Origin: Metellina segmentata
Lineage: Eukaryota; Arthropoda; Arachnida; Araneae; Tetragnathidae
Assembly: GCA_947359465.1 (NCBI GenBank)
Contig: OX375873.1
Span: 93,891,478 to 93,955,477 of the forward strand
Direction of reading: 5' to 3'
Length of the DNA stretch: 64,000 bases
Position numbers and translations under genes: made by a program. How positions within the stretch are numbered: position 1 is the stretch's first letter; each line of letters opens with the position of its first letter. Positions 1 through 10,954 of the stretch are shown here, piece by piece. Under the pieces are notes generated by a model. It was given only the letters and a program-made list of their open reading frames with translations, was not told where the DNA came from and did no database searches.

Positions 1-213
1 ATGCACGTTACTTTGTCATCAATCCACGCCGAAAGATTAAGCCGCGTTTACGCCGGAATTGCAAACACGCCCCCTCCAAACAGCCTAGACATTCCGAAAA
101 ACGTCTCTAATTTTATCGTCAAGATTTAATATTGGGGTGGCGATTTGGCGTGTTTGCAACATCAATCTACTGGTTGAAAATGAATGAAATTTTCTACATT
201 TACTTTTCAAATA
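1..213. other. unassigned flank
   Basis: AT-rich sequence left of the first Helitron. I see no gene or recognisable repeat in it. Confidence 0.5.
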
Positions 214-857
214 TCTAGATATATATTTCTCTTACGTGGCACGCAAAAAAGACGTTATTTGTTACCGCGTTTTGGCAACATTGTGCGATTGTTTGTTTAC
301 TAGGAGCCTCGCGCTTCATTTGAATCTATAGCGTTATCGGGTGAAATTATATTGAAAAAAATGAATTTTAGACGAGCTGTTGCGGTTTGTAATAGAAATC
401 TAAGAAAGCGGAGGATCTTTTCAGGGCTATTTAAAAAACGGTCCTTTTCAAGGCTAACAATTATAGTACAAGACGCGTGCGCTACAACTTTCGACAACAA
501 ACTCAGTCAAAAAGTGTATGTGTGGCTCGAGTACTGGGGAAATGTACACACAAACAACATGCTGGGTATTCAATTTCCAAAGCAACGCTCACATTGCGAG
601 TAAAAATTTGCTCAAAGTTTTCATTCAAATTCTGATTCCAGAGGTACTGTATATATCTTTTATGTAATACAACAAATTTTGATTTGAAAAATATTTTTTT
701 GGAATATCATATTTTGTAATCAATCCCTTCTGCTAGGACACGTGTCTTCATTGGTGCGAGCGAAGCGAGAATATGGTTGCGCAGCGAACCAATGAGAATT
801 GCGAAGCAATCCTCCGGGGGTTGGCGAGTGTTAGCGAGCAGGGGGCGGGCCCCCTAG
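214..857 (+). mobile_element. non-autonomous Helitron, copy 1
   Basis: The element starts with TC directly after a host A and ends with CTAG before a host T, which is the A|TC...CTRR|T insertion pattern of Helitrons. The 3' end carries a GC-rich fold (GGGGGC and GCCCCC arms) inside a segment full of short GCGAGCG/GCGAAGC motifs, in strong contrast to the AT-rich body. A second copy at 24941-25582 has the same start, body and end, which fixes both borders. No Rep/helicase coding capacity is present, so replication would depend on an autonomous relative. An 83-codon open frame at 352-603 is not kept open in copy 2 and is not treated as a gene. Confidence 0.85.
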
Positions 858-1207
858 TATTTATATATTTCTTTAATATGTCTTCAGTAGTTGTATATAT
901 ATATATATAATTTTTTTCTGTCATTTTTCACACTTTGTATACTATGTGTTTTATGCAGTGTAATTGAACGAATAGTTTATATTTTTTTTCTAATTGTTTA
1001 AAAAAAATTTAACGAAGACTATTTATAGTATAAACTTTTAGTAGTTAATTAATGCAAAAATGAAGTGATTTGTTATAAAATATTTTACGATAGATCAATT
1101 TTGACCAACGTCAAAATTTTGATATTTTTTAATTTTAATGAACGAAAATTAAGTTTTGAAAATATAAAATAGTTATTATAATTGCAAAATACCATATATA
1201 CCTACAG

Positions 1208-1323
1208 ATGGACCTGATGCAGACATATTACAGGAAATTGATATTGATGAATTTTCAAAAGAAAGAACACTAGAAAACGATGATTCCGATGGTTTTGATA
1301 TTTCCAATTACGAGATTATTTAA
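1208..1323 (+). CDS. possible terminal coding exon, acidic protein
   Basis: After a possible splice acceptor (CTACAG ending at 1207) a frame reads 37 complete codons from 1210 to TAA at 1321-1323. The predicted peptide is strongly acidic and hydrophilic, with runs such as EIDIDEF and ENDDSDGFD, which is unusual in AT-rich noncoding DNA where lysine, phenylalanine and isoleucine dominate. The frame has no ATG of its own; it stays open back to 1168 and is stopped upstream of that. It could be the last exon of a host gene or a remnant of a transposase acidic segment. I recognise no family. The acceptor has only a weak pyrimidine tract. Confidence 0.22.
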
Positions 1324-1545
1324 GTTTTCTTCCAAATTATCAATGTTATTAATATGCATATATGTCATACTAAACCGTATTTTCCGCTTTTGAGAAATAA
1401 CGAAATAAAACAAGAAAAATCGTTCAATTTTGAATGTTTTCCCGATGTTTGTTAATGTTTTCTCAATTAAATCAATTTTACACTACACAAAACTCGAGTA
1501 TGTTATACATAGTATGAAAGGTAAGGTTTAAAAAAAACCCATTCC

Positions 1546-1649
1546 GCTGGCTCGGTAATGGTGGAATAAATTTCCAGGCTCCAATATAATTTAACACGCA
1601 ACCACTTCATAGCATCAGCTGAAGGTTTTTCCACCTCTATCGAGCCAGC
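1546..1649. repeat. small imperfect inverted repeat
   Basis: The arms at 1546-1566 and 1629-1649 are complementary at about 18 of 21 positions (left arm begins GCTGGCTCGG, right arm ends CGAGCCAGC). They enclose a 62-nt loop. The structure may be a fold-back element or a transcript hairpin; no function can be given. Confidence 0.5.
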
Positions 1650-2084
1650 TGAATATTATTTTCTTTATTAATACCTAAATGACTATCTCCTGTCAAATTT
1701 TCAGCTAATGTAAAATAAAATAAAATAAACTTTTGTTTACATGTTTCGAACCCCCTACCCCCACCGCCTACACAAACCCGAACTGGACCAGTTGAATTAC
1801 GTTTCATAAATCATCTATGCAATACCACTTACTGGTAAGAAAATCAGCCGGTGTAAAATAATCACCCTCCAAATGTCGCTGCCTCCCGGACTATAAGCGA
1901 AACTTAGGAATTATATAAAAGTAGAGATTGCGTTCCGTGTAATAAGGAAACTAAAGCCTTGTTATACGGTAAACTAAAAACATAGAAAATGATAACTTAT
2001 TTATTTGTATTTTAAATAAAGTTATATAAGGGATCATTAAACAATACAAAGAAATTTATATAAGTTTTAAGAACATTTAAACTA

Positions 2085-3385
2085 TGTATTAAACCGTGTA
2101 GACGTGTATAGGGCACACATAATACAAACAGACAGATGAACAGACAGATCAGACAACACATACAAAACAGACAACAACAAAAAACAGATAAAGCAGGCAA
2201 CATAGACAAAACAGACAACACAGACCAGACAAAACAGACAACACAGACCAGGCAAAACTGACAAAACAGACCAGACAGACAGAACAGACAACACAGACTT
2301 AAAATACAGAATAGACAGACAGAGCATACAGACAGACAGAGCATGTAGACAGACAGAGTAGAACATACAGACAGACAGAACAGACAACACAGACCAGACA
2401 GACAAAAAAGACAGAATAGACACAACATACAGACAGACAGAATAATACATACAAACAGACAGAACATACAGACAGACAGAACATACAGACAGACAGAATA
2501 GAACATATAGAATAATAGAACATATAGAATAATAGAACATATAGAATAATAGAACATATAGAATAATAGAACATATAGAATAATAGAACATACAGACAGA
2601 CAGAACATACATATAGAATAATAGAACATATAGAATAATAGAACATATAAAATAATAGAACATATAGAATAGTAGAACACATTGAATAATATAACATATT
2701 GAATAATATAACATATTGAATAATAGAACATATAGAACATATAGAATAATAGAACATACAGACAGACAGAATAGAACATATAGAATAATAGAACATACAG
2801 ACAGACAGAACATACAGACAGACAGAATAGAACATATAGAATAATAGAACATATAGAATAATAGAACATATAGAATAATAGAACATATAGAATAATAGAA
2901 CATATAGAATAACAGAACATATAGAATAATAGAACATATAGAATAATAGAACATATAGAATAATAGAACATATAGAATAATAGAACAGACCCAACTGACC
3001 AGAAAGAAAACACTAGACAAACAGACAGACTGAACAGACGGACAGACTGAACAGACAGACTGAACAAACAGACAGACTGAATAGACAGACAGGTTGAACA
3101 GACAGACAGACTGAACAGACATAGAGACTGAACAGATAGAGAGACTGAACAGACAGACTGACTGAACAGACAGAATGAATAGACAGAATGAAAAAATAGA
3201 CAGGACAGACAGACAGACAGTCAAACAGGACAGCAGACTGAACAGACAGACTGAGCAGGACAGACGGACCAGACAGACTAAACATGACAGTCGGACCAGA
3301 CAGACTGAACAGGACAGACAGACTGAACAAACATACAGACAAACAGGGCAGACAGACAAACAGGCAAACAGGACAGACTAATGAA
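2085..3385. repeat. compound CAGA microsatellite and 17-bp minisatellite
   Basis: The left and right parts are made of CAGA/CAGACAGA tetranucleotide repeats with many interruptions. The centre, about 2500-2990, is a 17-bp minisatellite with unit AGAACATATAGAATAAT, interspersed with short CAGACAGA blocks. Long open frames on the minus strand (up to 425 codons, rich in S, V, C, L, Y) are low-complexity artefacts of these repeats. The array is preceded at 2091-2120 by an AAACCGTGTAGACGTGTATA motif that also precedes the CAGA tract at 27.05 kb. Confidence 0.95.
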
Positions 3386-3569
3386 AAAAACTAACGGGTC
3401 TCTATTTAACTGTAAAATTGACAAACAATAGGTAAAAATTAAACCGTGTTATACAGAAACAGTTATCGTGTTTTATGAGAGCCGTTGCAATTTTATTACC
3501 ATGTTGTAGGGAATCCGTGTTATAAGAGTACCGTGTTATAAGAGGTTCACATGTATTAGTGTTTCCTAC

Positions 3570-3945
3570 TTGGAGTTACATGTCTCTTTTAACTCGACGA
3601 GGAAAAGTATTAAAGAAACTGGTCTGATCTTGATGGATGAAATATTTCGTCATTACGAAATTAGTTACACATTCATGAACGACCTATCTCGTCCACTCAT
3701 CCTCCTGGTAGTTGCCTCTACGAGATATCAAGCCAGTAGAAAAACTTACCAGATCGTCGACGAGATATTCCGCCATAAGAATAAAACGCGATAACAATTA
3801 TTAATAGAAAACTAACCACAACTAGATGTCGTCATCATCACAAAAATGGGCAATACCTTGATGGCTGGAAATTTCGTCATAATCAAAATTAGTCCGATCC
3901 TGATGGGCGAGATATCACGTCGAAACCACTTAAGTGTATTGAGAA
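3570..3945. mobile_element. diverged copy of the TTAA/palindrome MITE family
   Basis: The segment contains several units of the type GATCTTGATGGACGAGATAT and ATTTCGTCATTACG, and a right end resembling CGTCGAAACCACTT. These are hallmarks of the short element seen intact at 7435-7663. Terminal TTAA sites are not intact and the left boundary is uncertain. The 74-codon open frame across it (3570-3794) is not treated as a gene. Confidence 0.55.
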
Positions 3946-4015
3946 ACTTTAGCTAATATGCCATAAGCGGCACAGCTAGGAATATGAAATATACTAATGG
4001 TACTGTTGTTGAAAT

Positions 4016-4763
4016 TACAATATTTGGGAAATGACACTATTGCACATAAGTACAATGTTTCACAATACGAGCAACAATTGCATAGTTCGTCTCACCATTT
4101 ATTACTGATTCCTTATGAAATAATCAATCTGTCCTAGAGAGTACGGCTCCCCTTCGATTAACACGTATCTTTCAAATTCGTTTTTAAGTTAAAATTTATT
4201 TAAAGTCACACTATTTTTAGGAAATTACACTATTACAAAAAGGGGCAATATTTTATAATACGAGCAACATATGTATAGTTCCTCTCACCATTTATTAAGA
4301 TTCCTTATGAAACAATCAACTTGTCTCAGAGAGTACGACCCCCCTTCGATTTACACGTGTTTTCCGAATTCGGTTTTAAGCTAAGTTTTAGTTGAAGTTA
4401 CACTACTTGGAAAATTACACTCTTACACAAAAATACAATGTTTCATAATACTAGGAACATATGCATAGTTTATCTCACCATTTATTACCGATTCCTTATG
4501 AAATAATCATTCTGTCCTAGAGAGTACGACTCCCCTTCGATTAACACGTATCTTCCGAATTCGATTTTAATTTAAGTTTTATTTGAAATCACACTATTTT
4601 TGGTAAATTACACTATTACCAAAGGGCAATATTTTATAATACGAGCAACATATGCATAGTTCGTCTCACCATTTATTATTGATTCCTTATGAAATAATCA
4701 ACCTGTCCCAGAGAGTACGACTCCCCTTCGATTTACACGTATCTTCCGAATTCGGTTTTAATT
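4016..4763. repeat. tandem array, about 4 units of about 191 bp
   Basis: Units begin near 4068, 4261, 4451 and 4642 with CGAGCAACATATGCATAG-like sequence and share CTCACCATTTATTA, AGAGAGTACGACTCCCCTTC and ACACGTATCTTCCGAATTC. Spacings are 193, 190 and 191 bp. Units differ at many positions, so the array is old. Units 2 and 4 are more alike at their starts than unit 3. No coding capacity is visible. Confidence 0.88.
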
Positions 4764-5439
4764 AATCAAAACAAATCTGAAGCTCGCTGTGAATCAGCAC
4801 AGCCAGTAAATGACGTGCCGCTGGCGTTTGACATATTCATCTGCATCGAGGTGGGCAAGGGAGGCATGTGCTTGTGAATAATCGGCTCTGCCTGTAATAC
4901 ACAAAATTAAACTAATTAAGCACGTACACGTCGAGAGCTCGCGTTCGGGGATGAATTTGTTCCATCATCCGTGCATTAGTACAAGATTAATGTGAAGACG
5001 CAATTAGCACAGATTGAAACGTCAAAAGTGTACCATAAGTTATTCCCTGAATGCTTGTATGAATGCTATTCATTCATAATTAGACAGAATCGGGAATGCT
5101 ATTCGTGGTCAAAGAACGGTTTGAAGGGCATGGTGGTTTTTGACGAATATCGCTGTACTTGTGTTATTTGAGTGTGTGGTTTAATCATTTCGCCATTTTT
5201 ATTTTAAAACGAAAGTTTGAGCGTTAATTATAAAATGAAAATGTTATCATCGGTGCAATTTAAATCTGTTCAGTTATTTTCAGACTGCTTTGAAATTCAA
5301 ATTTATTATATTTATACTTATGCCAAATTTTGTACATTAGAAATATTTTATAATGAAGAATGGTCAGAAAAATTAATCGAGTTCCGATAAAGTTTTTGAA
5401 GAAATGTTGTGTTGTGAAAAAACGAATAAAAACATATTA

Positions 5440-6110
5440 TCAAATATTGACGATTAAACATTGAATACACGTCTATTCTAATAAAATAAAAATAAAAAGT
5501 GTTACACTCTGTAATTAATATTCGTTTTTGTTTGAATATTGTAATATTCTTTACAAACTTGATCGATGCTTGAAAAATGCAACTTTCATACGATGAAAGA
5601 TAGTGCTTTTTATTCAAGTACATTTACAAAGTTTCTTTTGCAATAAATATAAAAACATAAACAATAAAACATTGCATAAAATGACAACAAAGGACTACTT
5701 TTGCTATGTTAATTCTGAACAATGCTAATTATAAACAATACTAATTATAAAATACAATGCTTTTCTATAAACATGAAAACACATTTTGAAAAATTTGAGA
5801 ATTAGTAAATTTATATTACCAAATATAGACTGTCAAACAATGATTATATCTACTCTAATAAAACCCAAATACAAAATGTAGACCGTAATTCAATATTCGT
5901 TTATGTTTGAAATGTGTAATAATAATCTTACAAAACCCCGAATCGGATGATAGAAAATGAAATTTCCTTGCGATCAAAATGATTATGATTTTGATGATAA
6001 TGATTTTGATTCAAGAACATTGTTATCAAATATCCATTAGCAATAAATGTGATGGCATATATGATAAAACATAGCATAAAATGTACAGCAAAATTACTTT
6101 TTGAAACAAT
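5440..6110. repeat. diverged tandem duplication, offset about 380 bp
   Basis: Landmarks in the first half (TCTAATAAAA near 5477, then GTAATTAATATTCGTTTTTG, then GCAATAAATATAAAAACATA) recur in the same order in the second half (TCTAATAAAA near 5854, TTCAATATTCGTTTATG, GCAATAAATGTGATGGCATA). The two halves differ by many substitutions and small indels. Overlapping short open frames are not supported as genes. Confidence 0.65.
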
Positions 6111-6259
6111 ATAATATGAATTACATAGCTGCATTGTATCGGAAATGAGACTGATAAGAAATAATAGTTATAACTATGTAGGAAATTCGAGGTATCGCAT
6201 TTGTATAAAACGATATTTTCTTGTAAAGCGTTACTTGTATTTGATATTAGACTTTTCAA

Positions 6260-7430
6260 CTAAAAGAAAAAGTAACGTTTATTAATGTGACTATTGTATC
6301 CAATAATAAAAATATATTCGAGCATACTTTTGATTCCAAATGTACAAGTGCCCTAAGAAACATTACGTTCTTGAATGCGAAAAATCCAAGCATGAATAAA
6401 ATACAAAGACAAAGAATTGAACAAAGAAAAGAGAGAATTGGAAATGAATCACAAAAAGAAATACTTCACGAAGATAAATTAAAACACATTAAGTCTCTTT
6501 TTCTAATAGGTATACAAGACAATAAGTCTTATTTCCCAATAACAGTACAAAACAGATTTTCTTGGAAGTTCAGAGCAACGAATGATAGGATTTGTACCTT
6601 ATAATGATGGTGCTATTACAAATACAATACGAGGGGCTGTCCAGAATTCCAATGTGCTCAACAAAATATAAATTTTTTATTTTTTATTCTTTTTTATTTT
6701 TACCGATAAAGTTGGGATTAATAAACTGACAGCTGTTTGATTTATAGTTCTTAATGAGCAGAAATTTGCTGTTCTACTCATGTTTGAGGTTTAGCCCCTT
6801 CCGATTATCATTTATTTTAGTACAATATGTCAAAGGTAACACTGTATAAGTACAGGTGTCTATGTCGCATTACGTAAAACTAATAAAGACAGGTGGACCA
6901 TTGCAATTCTAAATACTGTAAAGTACTGCCAGCTGTCTCGGATAAGTGGCCAGCTGCATCTGAAGTGGCTCTCAGAGGTACACCGCCGCTCAATAGCCTT
7001 GATGAAGCTGTTTTTCACTTACGCGTGATACAAAGCAGTTAGCCTTCGGACTCCGTCTAGTCGATACGTCTCCCTAGCAACGTGATTATTTTCAGATTTT
7101 AGCATTTGTAATGCTATCCTGTTCTAATAATGAATTAATCCATGTATGATATCGTGTATGTCCAAATAAATGTAATTTGTAAAGTCCTAAGAAGTTTGGA
7201 TTAATTCGGTATAGTATACAAAGTTTGCTTGTTCATGACCCATGCCAACTAAAAACTCATTTATAAATTTTAATAAACATAGAAGTTGGCTTGTAACTGG
7301 ATTGATCAGAAACAGCTATAAGCATCAGAGTAATCGCCCAAGTTGAAGATTTCTTGCGATTTTTTTTTAATTTTTCAGTAATTAGGGCAATGCACAGATT
7401 TTTCATTTGAAGGTTTTGCTCATTTTATGC
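6260..7430. other. no recognised feature
   Basis: AT-rich sequence. A 105-codon frame at 6287-6604 encodes a lysine/asparagine-rich peptide with no domain I recognise and is most likely chance. The part at 6900-7080 has higher GC but shows no gene structure. Confidence 0.4.
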
Positions 7431-7434
7431 TTAA

Positions 7435-7663
7435 CCCTACTAGTGGTTGTGTCAACGAGGAATATCGTCATTTACAAAACTGAGCAGACCTTGATGGACG
7501 AAATATTTCATTATTTGAAAAAAACTGGCCTGATCTTCATCTAGCCATCATCAAAAATTCATAATATCTTCATCATTTTTAATTTAATCGATATTCCTCA
7601 TGAAGAGATATCTCGTCATTTGATCTGAATGGACTGGACAACTCGTCGAAGCCATTATGATGG
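7435..7663. mobile_element. TTAA-flanked MITE (piggyBac-like), full-length copy
   Basis: A 229-bp element lies between two TTAA sites (7431-7434 and 7664-7667). It starts with CCCTACTAGTGGTTGTG and ends with a diverged inverted version, CGAAGCCATTATGATGG. Inside are units resembling GACCTTGATGGACGAAATAT and AGAGATATCTCGTCATTTG, many of them palindromic. TTAA target duplications and a CCCT start are properties of the piggyBac superfamily, so a non-autonomous piggyBac-like element is the best reading; this is inference because no transposase of that family is in the window. At least ten related copies or fragments occur in the window. Confidence 0.65.
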
Positions 7664-8149
7664 TTAAGCAAAAGCCAACTTTTCGTTGCAGCTCTTATGC
7701 CCTACACCATTTCCGAGTAGGAATAATGCATACTTTCTGAAATAATATTGTAAAACTTATAAGGACGTCATTCTCCTTATACATTTTACAATGTAAAGTT
7801 TCTTAAAAATGTACTTCTATCTTAACAATTTATAGATAATAATGCATTATGAAATGATTAAAGAAATTGAATTTAGCTAATTCTAAATATGTACATATAT
7901 GTACCTTTAATTTAATAAAAAATATGTAACAATAAATGTTTAAAATTTTCCACATAATGTTTCGAACAAACTCTGTTGAGCACGCTGAAAATTAACACAA
8001 AGAAATGCGTTAACAACAGTTTAATTTAAGAAAAGTTTTTTTCCAAACTAGTTGAAATACATTTGAGTTTCGCGTCAAATAGAATCCCTTTACTCTGCTC
8101 CTCTTTTCTTTCTATTAAGGCATTGCTTTACAAATTGAACGAGATTTGA

Positions 8150-8430
8150 GTGAAACGCTTCTACACCAAGAATTCCCAGTTCAAAATAATTGCATTACTG
8201 TTCAATAATTCCTTTCTTTCCGGAAAGTACGGAACGCAAATCAGAAACTTCCCGAAGCCTCTGCTCCTTGATGTGGAAGACTCACTCTTGTGCAACATCT
8301 CAATGTCTTACGTGCCTCCCAAAGTCGAACCAGCGATCCGTCCATTACCGATAACAAACTAACCTTCCTCGGAACAGAAGGCGAATTCCTTCATTCAGCT
8401 ACATAACTTTTAAAATTTCCGCCCCAGTTG
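8150..8430. other. GC-richer unassigned stretch
   Basis: A 70-codon frame at 8150-8362 lies in sequence of noticeably higher GC than its surroundings. I recognise no domain or splice structure, so it is not called a gene. Confidence 0.25.
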
Positions 8431-9310
8431 GTAATAATGAGGGCCCTACTGTCGAGAAAATGTTTTAGAAACGTGTAACTGAGAGTTGAAGTCAACTGGA
8501 AAACTAAGTGAACTTTGAATGCCAGTGTGTTTTCAGTGCACATAAGTTGCGCTAAACATGCATTTAAAGTAGATTCACTTAATGTCGAGCGTTGGGTGAC
8601 GGTCCCGAGACGAAAAGCGCGTTTAGAGGTGAAGATCCTAACGCAACAATAGAATCTCTAATGGGTAGTGATGCAGGGCGATGTTGAACTTTAGTGGCGT
8701 AGTTTCGTTTGAGATATTGGTGTGAAAGTTGCTTTCTTCTATTTCAATTCTTGAAATAGAGAAGTGAGTCCTAGTATTTATTAACTAACAATCGTTTTAT
8801 CAGAGAATAAATACAAACTTATAATTTGTTTTATGAACACTCATTTGATGTTGAGCGTTGGGTGACGTTTCCGAGACGAAAAGTGCGTTCTGAGTTGAAG
8901 ATCACAACTCAACAATAGAGTCTCAAATGGTTATTGATGAAGGACAATAACGCCTTAAAGTGGCCTAATTTCATTTGCGATTTTGTTGTAAAAATTACTG
9001 GCATTTCCATTCCTGAGTATCAGATGTGATTCCTATTATTTACTAGATATTAATCGTTTTAACCGAGGTTGAAAAATGTATGATTTGTAGGTGGCACAAG
9101 TTCGATTTATGTAATTTACCCTGTACATTTCTCTTTTCTAGTCGTTAAAATCATCCACCTGAATTGATAATAATGAGTGCCGGTCTGTAGTGAAAATGTG
9201 TTAGAAGTGTATAATTCCTACTCTGAGATCTGAAAACCAAATGAAGTTTAAATTCTAGAGTGTTTTTTGGGAACATAATTTGCGTTAAACATTCAATTTG
9301 TCTTTCATTT
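8430..9310. repeat. nested duplication X-Y-Y'-X'
   Basis: Block Y (near 8580-8845) and block Y' (near 8848-9110) both start with GAGCGTTGGGTGACG, followed by CCGAGACGAAAAG and CAACAATAGA. They are offset by about 268 bp. Flanking them, X (about 8425-8575) and X' (about 9155-9305) share TGATAATAATGAG, AAAATGTGTTAGAA and TTGCGTTAAACAT landmarks, offset by about 730 bp. The order suggests at least two duplication events. I see no coding function. Confidence 0.65.
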
Positions 9311-9399
9311 GCAGCCCGTAAACACATAAAGTAGCCTCCGTAAGATCTTATTATTACTGGGCTATTACAATACAAAGAATAAAAAAGAGTTTCACTTAT

Positions 9400-10215
9400 A
9401 ATTAGAGCAATTTTTTTGCTGCAGTAAAAATGGGAAAAGTTGCATTTATCATTCCCTAAAGTTGCATTTATGGAAATAAAGGTGCATTTATTTTTGATAC
9501 ACTAAAATCTAAAATAAATTATTCGTAAAAAATGAAAAAATTCAATATATATTGACAATTTTAGTCGTGTACAACATTATTATAATACATCATTAAATAC
9601 AGAAGAACGATGAATGGCCTATCCTTGACCAGTAATTTCTTTAACATTGAAAAAATGCGCCAGCCGCAGTTATATAATGTGCTGTATCAGATAACAGAAG
9701 CACAAAATCCTTTCGCTCAAAATTCAGAGATTTTGAAACGTCATTTACACGGCGAACAACATATTGTTGATCGACACTCACCTCACAAACTCTTCAGTCG
9801 ATTATGCAAGTTTCATCAGGATTATCAAGAGTGCCAACCAATACGTTAAGGTACTTGCGATTTATTTCACTTTCATCTGTTAGGACGAACACCTTCTTTC
9901 CATGAATTTGTTTGATCCGCAATACTTCCTAGTTCGCAAGATCACATGATCAAAGGGTAATAGAAAGGGCAAAATATGAAATAGTAATTTTATATTAATT
10001 AATTTTAATTTAAATTTAAAAAAGTTGCAATTAGTTGCATTTATGCAGAAAGTTGCATTTATGCTGAAAGTTGCATTTATGCAGAAAGTTGCATTTAGGT
10101 TGCGGTTATAACTCATTTATAATACACCCCATGTAGGAGTAATTTTGGTTTTAGTAGTTTACATGTACTATAGAAAGTGTGAAAAAAAGTTGCATTTGTT
10201 GCAAGAAGTTGCCTT
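9400..10215. repeat. region bounded by GTTGCATTTAT short repeats
   Basis: The motif AAGTTGCATTTAT occurs in small clusters near 9436-9490 and 10020-10205. Near 10070-10100 it forms an 18-bp tandem (AAAGTTGCATTTATGCAG, about three units). Clustered short motifs near two ends resemble subterminal repeats of a DNA transposon, but terminal inverted repeats and target duplication were not found. The 79-codon frame at 9610-9849 between the clusters has no recognised domain. Confidence 0.4.
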
Positions 10216-10954
10216 ACTTATAATATACCTCATTCGAAAATATACTTTCCATAGTCATAGGACGCGTACTTCCGTGTATTACCATAAATTTAATTTATCA
10301 TAACATTTATACGAATAATGGATGAAGTTATAAGTAAATGTATCCTATCAAACGCATTGGTATGTATTTTTCAACATCATAAAACTCTTAATTTTATGCA
10401 ATATCCAACACATATCACACCATTCCAGTCAACTGAAGTTGTACTAATAATGTTGGATTCGTCATGTTTTAAAACTGAATTACAAGGTCTTGGTCATCGT
10501 GTGATAATGTCACCATCTAGTTCTACAAGGGATCTCAATTGTCTGAAACGCGACTCACGCCGTTTATCTTGCAAATACGCGACATTTGGTATTCATGTCC
10601 TGAACAAAGCACGCTGTTTGAAATTCATGCTGGTGATTGATCCTCGGATCCGGCAGTGCTCAGGGAATGGGAAATATTCTATTTGTAAACCGAAGAGTTT
10701 CGATGCAACACAAAGGACGTGAAACAAATTTCAGTAGGTTATATCCTATCCCTATTCGAGTGCCTTTTAATGGAAGTGAACAAATATCTTTGCTTGTGTT
10801 GGGAACGCTGCTAGTCAATCGTGTAAAAACTTTTTTCTTGAGATCTATCCTGACGTTATTTCTTTCCCTTTATTGAAATACCTGGTAATTTCGTTTTGGA
10901 TTTGGAAGTTCTTTTTTTATTTCCAATGGCAAGGCTGGGTACAGATTGCAAAGA

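Noticed and set aside
352..603. 83-codon frame in Helitron copy 1
   Set aside because: Not maintained in copy 2, where indels break it.
2012..3381. Open frames up to 425 codons on the minus strand
   Set aside because: They are translations of CAGA and 17-bp repeats; several overlapping frames are open at once and the peptides are pure low complexity.
10318..10722. 134-codon plus-strand frame
   Set aside because: No recognised domain, no splice or promoter context; composition does not differ clearly from chance.
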